From positions 3,158,501 through 3,222,500 of the forward strand of contig NZ_CP050313.1 in the NCBI RefSeq assembly GCF_011765625.1: a stretch of DNA of 64,000 nucleotides. Reading direction: 5' to 3'. Source of the DNA: Shewanella aestuarii. Lineage in GTDB: Bacteria; Pseudomonadota; Gammaproteobacteria; Enterobacterales; Shewanellaceae. Every line of letters begins with the position of its first letter. Position 1 is the first letter of the stretch. The notes under the pieces were generated by a model. That model had not been told where the DNA came from, ran no database searches, and saw nothing but the letters and a program-made list of their open reading frames with translations. Shown here in pieces: positions 59,289-64,000 of this stretch. The position numbers and the translations under genes are program-made.

Positions 59289-59783
59289 TTAGCAATCTGC
59301 GGGATCGGGCAAAGTTGAAATAACGGGCGGGGTTGTTAGTGTTGCTTTGTCATAGGTAATAAAACAAGTATCCTGTGGAGCGCCAGCTTGCCAAATTTTG
59401 GCTCGGCCGCTGCCAGATTCTTTTTCAAATAACCACTCAGTATCCTCATTATTATTCACTTTAGAAATACTGATATCTAAAGCAACAGCAAAATCGTTAA
59501 AACTAGGTGCCAAATAGCCGTACATAATTGTGATATCTACGCCATCAGCAATGAAAAAGCTATTCACTTTGTCCTGTTTTTCTACCCCAAGAATCGCAGC
59601 TTTTGAGTAAATTAATGTATTAGTACCATTAATCGCAGCTTTTAATCCTGCTAGGGCTGACACCCGCGCATCCCCTTGCAAGTTAATAAATTTAGGTGCA
59701 GCAGTTACCGCGAGAATCCCTAAAATAATAATCACCACCACTAGCTCAATTAGCGTAAAACCCTGAACTTTAATAACTTTCAT
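59289..59783 (-). CDS. Type IV prepilin-like protein (lone, second copy)
   Basis: 164 residues from the ATG at 59783, which has GAGG seven bases upstream; an upstream in-frame start at 59834 lacks this. The peptidase site is VQG8 | F9TLIE13 with the helix [19 protein letters not shown]. The C-terminus has a cysteine pair (DTCFITYD and ADC at the end). It shares with the prepilin at 18844 the stretch APKFINL, DARxSxLxG, NTLxYxKA and a terminal TTPP segment, so the two are paralogs. No pilus machinery is near. Confidence 0.87.
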   Translation of the reverse strand: MKVIKVQGFTLIELVVVIIILGILAVTAAPKFINLQGDARVSALAGLKAAINGTNTLIYSKAAILGVEKQDKVNSFFIADGVDITIMYGYLAPSFNDFAVALDISISKVNNNEDTEWLFEKESGSGRAKIWQAGAPQDTCFITYDKATLTTPPVISTLPDPADC

Positions 59784-59997
59784 ATTCTCACCTCTAAAAT
59801 AGAGCAATAAACTAACTTTAGCTGCTGATGACAAGAATTACCAAAAAGCTTAAAAATGATACAGATCAAGCCCATAAGCCCCCTAAAATTTAACAATAGC
59901 TTTTCGCAACATACTTTTAGTGCTTGCAACCAAGTAATTTGCAGTTGAGGTATTTCAAATAAAGAGAGTTGAACGAGATGAGGTGATAGGCTTGGAT

Positions 59998-61413
59998 TTA
60001 CTCAGCAGATAACTTAGCCACAATGCCACTGAATAAATGGGTATAAAACTGCACAATAACAAAACTCAACATAATATAAATTAACATGATTATTGAGCTT
60101 TCAACGTCAAAAGTGGGTGTGTTATTTAACGCCCCTGCTGTCATCAGCAACATGATATTGCCACCAATAATGCGGTGAACCACTAAACGGGGATGCGACA
60201 TCACTCGCCAGAGCATATAAGTATTAATAAAATAGAACGCAGCTAATTGCCAAACTTCTGTCATGGCTGGCATGATCAACACATATTGGACAATAAATAT
60301 CACCCCAAAGCCAAAGTAACCCAACATCCAATGCTTGAGCATACGATCAGGCATTGGCGCTAATAACCCCGCATATACCCCTGCATTTAATGGAAACATA
60401 TAACTATCTGGAATAGGGACATAAATCCATAACATCAACGCAGTAATAAACATGCATAATGCTTTTAGTGACTTTATAGCATCAAGCCGATAATTTTTAG
60501 GCGGCAAAAAGTCAGCTTTAGCCTCTAGGGGTAATTCATCGTAAGCTTGCTGAATATAACGAGGACAAGGTACACCTTTGTCTGCATGTTGAGTAGGCTC
60601 TTGTAAAAAATCAATCACGTCCTTTAATAACATTCTATGACGCAAAATTAATTGTGGATTTTGCCAATTTGCATGAATTTGAGCTAGACAGTGCTGCGCA
60701 ACAGCCATGGCTTTTACATGCTCTCGCCACTGCTTATCGCGCCGATGTAATTGATAACGGTCGTGAAATGGCATATTGAGATATTCATATAACTTTCTGA
60801 TACTTGAACTGTGATCTTTATAACGCACGCCATGATGATCGACGCCGTCAGCCATAATAGCATCAAGATGACGGTTCGCTTCCTCAAAGCTAGTTACTAA
60901 ATTATTTTGGGTTTTGGTAAACAGCTCTAAAAAAAGCGTTTCCGTGTTTCTTGGCCAAATAATACGAAATACTAAAGTGTATACCACTATTCCAAGGAGG
61001 GTTTCTTGTAACCTTAACAACAAAACATTAAATGTTACCTGGTTATCAAAGCCACCAACACTGGCAATAATGATGCACACGGTGAATGTGGTGGAATAGA
61101 TATAGCCATACTTAGGATCACTAGTCATGAAAACACAAATAGCCAAAATCACACATAAAATCGCCAAAAACATGAAGCGTTCTTGAGATAAAAATACAAT
61201 TAAAAATAATCCCGCAATAATGCCAACACCGGTACCTAATAGCCGATGACGGCCTTTGGTTATCGCATGACCAATGGATTCACTCATTCCCATCACTAAT
61301 GCAGCCATAGCAGACCAGTATGGTTTTTCCCATTGCAACCAAAGCGCACAACAAATCGAAAGCACCACAGCCAAAGCCATTTTTAATGCGATTTTATTAT
61401 TCGATTCTTCCAA
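59998..61413 (-). CDS. FUSC-family inner-membrane protein (aromatic acid exporter-like)
   Basis: 471 residues. Membrane segments cluster in the first 165 and last 170 residues, separated by a soluble helical region of about 140 residues rich in His and Arg. The start KMALAVVLSICCALWLQWEKPYWSAMAALVMGMSESIGH is characteristic of the FUSC/YccS/AaeB superfamily. These proteins are associated with efflux of fusaric or aromatic acids; the substrate here is unknown. It is monocistronic. Confidence 0.87.
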   Translation of the reverse strand: MEESNNKIALKMALAVVLSICCALWLQWEKPYWSAMAALVMGMSESIGHAITKGRHRLLGTGVGIIAGLFLIVFLSQERFMFLAILCVILAICVFMTSDPKYGYIYSTTFTVCIIIASVGGFDNQVTFNVLLLRLQETLLGIVVYTLVFRIIWPRNTETLFLELFTKTQNNLVTSFEEANRHLDAIMADGVDHHGVRYKDHSSSIRKLYEYLNMPFHDRYQLHRRDKQWREHVKAMAVAQHCLAQIHANWQNPQLILRHRMLLKDVIDFLQEPTQHADKGVPCPRYIQQAYDELPLEAKADFLPPKNYRLDAIKSLKALCMFITALMLWIYVPIPDSYMFPLNAGVYAGLLAPMPDRMLKHWMLGYFGFGVIFIVQYVLIMPAMTEVWQLAAFYFINTYMLWRVMSHPRLVVHRIIGGNIMLLMTAGALNNTPTFDVESSIIMLIYIMLSFVIVQFYTHLFSGIVAKLSAE

Positions 61414-61669
61414 TTAATAACCTTAATGCGTAATTAACTATTTTTAGTGATTAGCGTTTATTTAGCTTAGCTTGGTTAGTTACAATTAGCTGTAGACGCT
61501 AAATAAATTTCAATGAACAGGACAGTAAAAAATAACCAATCAGCGAATAATATACAGTGGATTAGAAAAAAAAAGCACTAGTCAGTTCGCGCGATTAAAT
61601 ATATATGATCGCTAAAGCCATCTTGACGTACTAACAAACATAAAAGGCGTCTCAATACAGGAGTAAACC

Positions 61670-62626
61670 ATGGGATTAATTGTCAATGGCAAGTGGGTTG
61701 ATCAATGGTATGACACCTCTAAAAGCCAAGGCGAATTTAAACGCCAGCAAAGTCGCTTTAGAGATACTATCTCAGCGAATGGCCCCTATAAACCAGAAGC
61801 TGGTCGCTATCATCTATATGTTTCATTAGCCTGTCCTTGGGCACACCGAACACTGATTTTCAGGCAATTAAAGCAACTGCAAAACATCATCAGTGTCAGT
61901 TGTGTCAAACCTGAAATGCGACAAAATGGCTGGGAATTTGACCCACAAAATAGCAACTATAAAGACCACCTCTTTGCCAGTGACTATTTGTATCAACTTT
62001 ATTTAAAAGCAGCCCCCGATTATCAAGGCCGTGTCACTGTGCCAGTATTATGGGATAAACATACCCATCAAATTGTTAATAATGAATCCAGTGAGATAAT
62101 CCGCATTTTTAATAGCGCGTTTAATCCGTTAACCGGCAATGACGATGATTATTACCCCGCAGCACTCCAAACTGAAATCGATGCCATTAATGACCGAATT
62201 TATCATCAAATCAACAATGGTGTTTATCGAGCCGGTTTTGCTACCACCCAAACAGCATACGAAACCGCCTATGATGAGCTTTTTACTAGCCTAGATTGGC
62301 TTGAAACACACCTAGGTAAACACCGCTATTTAGTCGGCAACACACTCACCGAGGCCGATTGGCGCTTATTTACAACCTTGGTGCGTTTTGATGCGGTATA
62401 CCATGGACATTTTAAATGTAATCGCAACCGCTTAAGTGAATTTCATCATATTAGTAATTACGTCAGAGAGCTTTACCAATTTGGCACTGTCGCCGACACC
62501 ATAGATTTGGATTACACCAAAAGACATTACTACGCCAGTCATGACACCATTAACCCCACTCTGATAGTCCCCAAAGGGCCTGCTCTGGACTTTACCATTA
62601 AGCACGATAGAGATTTACTTAAATGA
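61670..62626 (+). CDS. yqjG: Glutathionyl-hydroquinone reductase (YqjG/EcfG family)
   Basis: 318 residues of the Xi-class glutathione transferase family. The thioredoxin-like N-terminal domain has the catalytic C55 in SLACPWAHRTLIFRQLK. Later come NNESSEIIRIFN and the C-terminal helical domain with LTEADWRLFTTLVRFD. It reduces glutathionyl-hydroquinones using glutathione in the cytoplasm. GGAG lies shortly upstream of the ATG. Convergent with the SLC13 permease, with 21 bases between. Confidence 0.93.
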   Translation: MGLIVNGKWVDQWYDTSKSQGEFKRQQSRFRDTISANGPYKPEAGRYHLYVSLACPWAHRTLIFRQLKQLQNIISVSCVKPEMRQNGWEFDPQNSNYKDHLFASDYLYQLYLKAAPDYQGRVTVPVLWDKHTHQIVNNESSEIIRIFNSAFNPLTGNDDDYYPAALQTEIDAINDRIYHQINNGVYRAGFATTQTAYETAYDELFTSLDWLETHLGKHRYLVGNTLTEADWRLFTTLVRFDAVYHGHFKCNRNRLSEFHHISNYVRELYQFGTVADTIDLDYTKRHYYASHDTINPTLIVPKGPALDFTIKHDRDLLK

Positions 62627-62647
62627 ACAAACCGCAGGAACCACCGA

Positions 62648-64000
62648 TTAAAATGGCCATACCCACAACAACATAGGAATACTTACCGCCACAACAATGG
62701 CCTCAAGTAATAAACCAAGTCGCCAGTAATCGCCAAATCGAAATCCCCCAGGACCCAGTATCAGGGTATTATTTTGATGACCAATGGGGGTTAAAAATGC
62801 ACAGGACGCCCCAACGGCAATAGCCATTAAAAAAGCATCTGCACTCACGCCAAGCTGAGTTGCAGTGCTTATGCCAATGGGACACATCACGGCTGCCGTA
62901 GCCACATTATTCATTAAATCAGATAAAAACATAGTGATAACCAGCACTAATACCAAAGCACCAATGGCATGACTTTGAGCGACATTATCCAGTAAAAACT
63001 GGGCAATTAAATCTGCCGCACCTGTTGTAAACATGGCATTAGCAACCGGTAATAACGCAGCCAATAACACCACAACCGACCAATCAATGGTGCTATAAAT
63101 CGATCGGATTGGCACAATGCCCAATAATGAAAAAGCCAACCCACCAGCCACAAAAGCCACCGCAGCAGGCAAAATACCCAATGCCACTGTTGTCACTGCA
63201 ATGGCCATAATGATTGAGGCCACCAGCGCTTGACCTTTTTTGGGCACCCTAATATCTCGTTCAGCTAAAGGTAAACACCCAAATTGCGACGCAAATCCCG
63301 CAACCGACTCAGGGTCGCCTTGAAGCAGCAATACATCTCCTGCTCGCAATGGTGTTGAACGCAAACGTTTAATTGACCGCAAACCTTGGCGAGAAATGGC
63401 TAACAAATTAATACCAAAGCGGCTGCGTAGTTCGATGTCTGTAGCAGAGCGATTGACTAATGCGGCACCGGGTTTAACCACCCACTCCTGTAAAATGATA
63501 TCAGCGACTTTGCCCGCATCCCATTGCCCCTCTTTTTCAATGATGGTTGTATCAGCATCGGTTAAGTCTGGCTTATCAGACTCTAACGCAGGTTCGGTTG
63601 GTGGTTCATTGTTGACACTAATGTCTTCTTCCAATTTTACCCCAAGACTTGAAAGTACTTTTGGCAATGACTCTGGCTCAACCTCAATCACTAAAATATC
63701 ATCTTGCTGCAAAACTCGTCTGGGGCTAGGGGCAGACAAGCGCACCTTACGGCGGATCAAACCAATAATTTGCGCATCAGCCTCAACCAGTAATTTATCA
63801 ACCTCAAACAGACTCTTATTTTCAGCCTGACTGCCCGCTACAATACGCACCTCGCTTAGATAAGTTCCCGTGTCAAAACTGCCCGACTCAGACTGTTTGC
63901 GCACAGGCACCAGTCGCCAGCCAAACACCCCAATAAACACCACGCCCACAACGGCCACCGTCACACCCACCGGAGAAAAATCAAACATGGAAAAACTCTC
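62648..64000 (-). CDS. SLC13-family permease with RCK_C domains (5' end outside window)
   Basis: The frame stays open to the right edge (codons ESFS precede an internal Met at 63988), so the true start and the first membrane segments lie outside. Visible are one membrane helix, two RCK_C (TrkA-C) domains (about 63880-63640 and 63480-63300), and then at least six membrane segments with the SLC13 wording DLMNNVATAAVMCPIG and PIGHQNNTLILGPGGF. Members carry dicarboxylate, sulfate or other anions with sodium or protons. The substrate cannot be told. Confidence 0.9.
   Translation of the reverse strand, partial: ESFSMFDFSPVGVTVAVVGVVFIGVFGWRLVPVRKQSESGSFDTGTYLSEVRIVAGSQAENKSLFEVDKLLVEADAQIIGLIRRKVRLSAPSPRRVLQQDDILVIEVEPESLPKVLSSLGVKLEEDISVNNEPPTEPALESDKPDLTDADTTIIEKEGQWDAGKVADIILQEWVVKPGAALVNRSATDIELRSRFGINLLAISRQGLRSIKRLRSTPLRAGDVLLLQGDPESVAGFASQFGCLPLAERDIRVPKKGQALVASIIMAIAVTTVALGILPAAVAFVAGGLAFSLLGIVPIRSIYSTIDWSVVVLLAALLPVANAMFTTGAADLIAQFLLDNVAQSHAIGALVLVLVITMFLSDLMNNVATAAVMCPIGISTATQLGVSADAFLMAIAVGASCAFLTPIGHQNNTLILGPGGFRFGDYWRLGLLLEAIVVAVSIPMLLWVWPF

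Noticed and set aside
63988..63988. The Met at 63988 as the start of the SLC13 permease.
   Set aside because: The frame continues upstream to the window edge without a stop and the family has further N-terminal membrane segments, so the gene is truncated by the window.

Overview
The window reads as a chromosomal segment of a gammaproteobacterium, most likely Shewanella or a close relative. Three things point there: the gene order ybeL-leuS-lptE-holA-nadD-rsfS-rlmH-mrdA-mrdB-mltB-rlpA-dacA-ybeD-lipB-lipA, the ubiF | miaB-ybeZ-ybeY-corC-lnt block, and the mix of c-type cytochrome, ToxR-like regulator and several c-di-GMP proteins. Base composition leans to AT and ATG, GTG and TTG starts are all used. 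No insertion sequence, phage gene, CRISPR array or rRNA operon was seen.

Layout. 1-5100 (mostly minus): the 5' part of a BtuB-like receptor behind a cobalamin riboswitch, an exported unknown protein, a DUF3622-type protein, the 23S rRNA hydroxylase rlhA and a purine phosphoribosyltransferase-like gene. 5319-7946: a DnaJ-related protein, a DsbA with a histidine-rich insert, and rluF. 8173-9093: seven tRNA genes (Met-Leu-Gln-Gln-Met-Leu-Gln) behind one strong promoter with a GC-rich discriminator. 9295-12421: ychF, pth and ubiF. 12721-34798: the conserved core of RNA modification, ribosome maturation, envelope and lipoylation genes, in which corC carries an apparent one-base frameshift near its start and a lone prepilin gene overlaps the end of lnt. 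35077-38454: a heme/hemoglobin-type TonB receptor, rimI and holD.

38800-46853 is the accessory part. It holds what looks like an eroded sugar/uronate locus: a KdgF-like cupin, a GntR/FCD regulator, a LacI regulator with a Gfo/Idh/MocA dehydrogenase, and a frameshifted fragment of a xylulokinase gene. Next comes a divergent cluster: a Tat-exported split-Soret-like diheme cytochrome with a small lipoprotein on one side, and a ToxR-like membrane regulator with a FidL-like partner on the other. The 454-bp gap between them carries a good FNR/EtrA-like site and a good CRP-like site. This cluster is the best candidate for an undescribed system.

47040-64000: a three-gene RND efflux operon, a PhnD-like binding protein translationally coupled to a HAMP-PAS-GGDEF diguanylate cyclase, a convergent triple-PAS GGDEF-EAL protein, a second lone prepilin related to the one after lnt, a FUSC-family membrane protein, a glutathionyl-hydroquinone reductase, and an SLC13/RCK_C permease that runs off the right edge.

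All functional calls rest on reading motifs, lengths and neighbours by eye. No database search was run.
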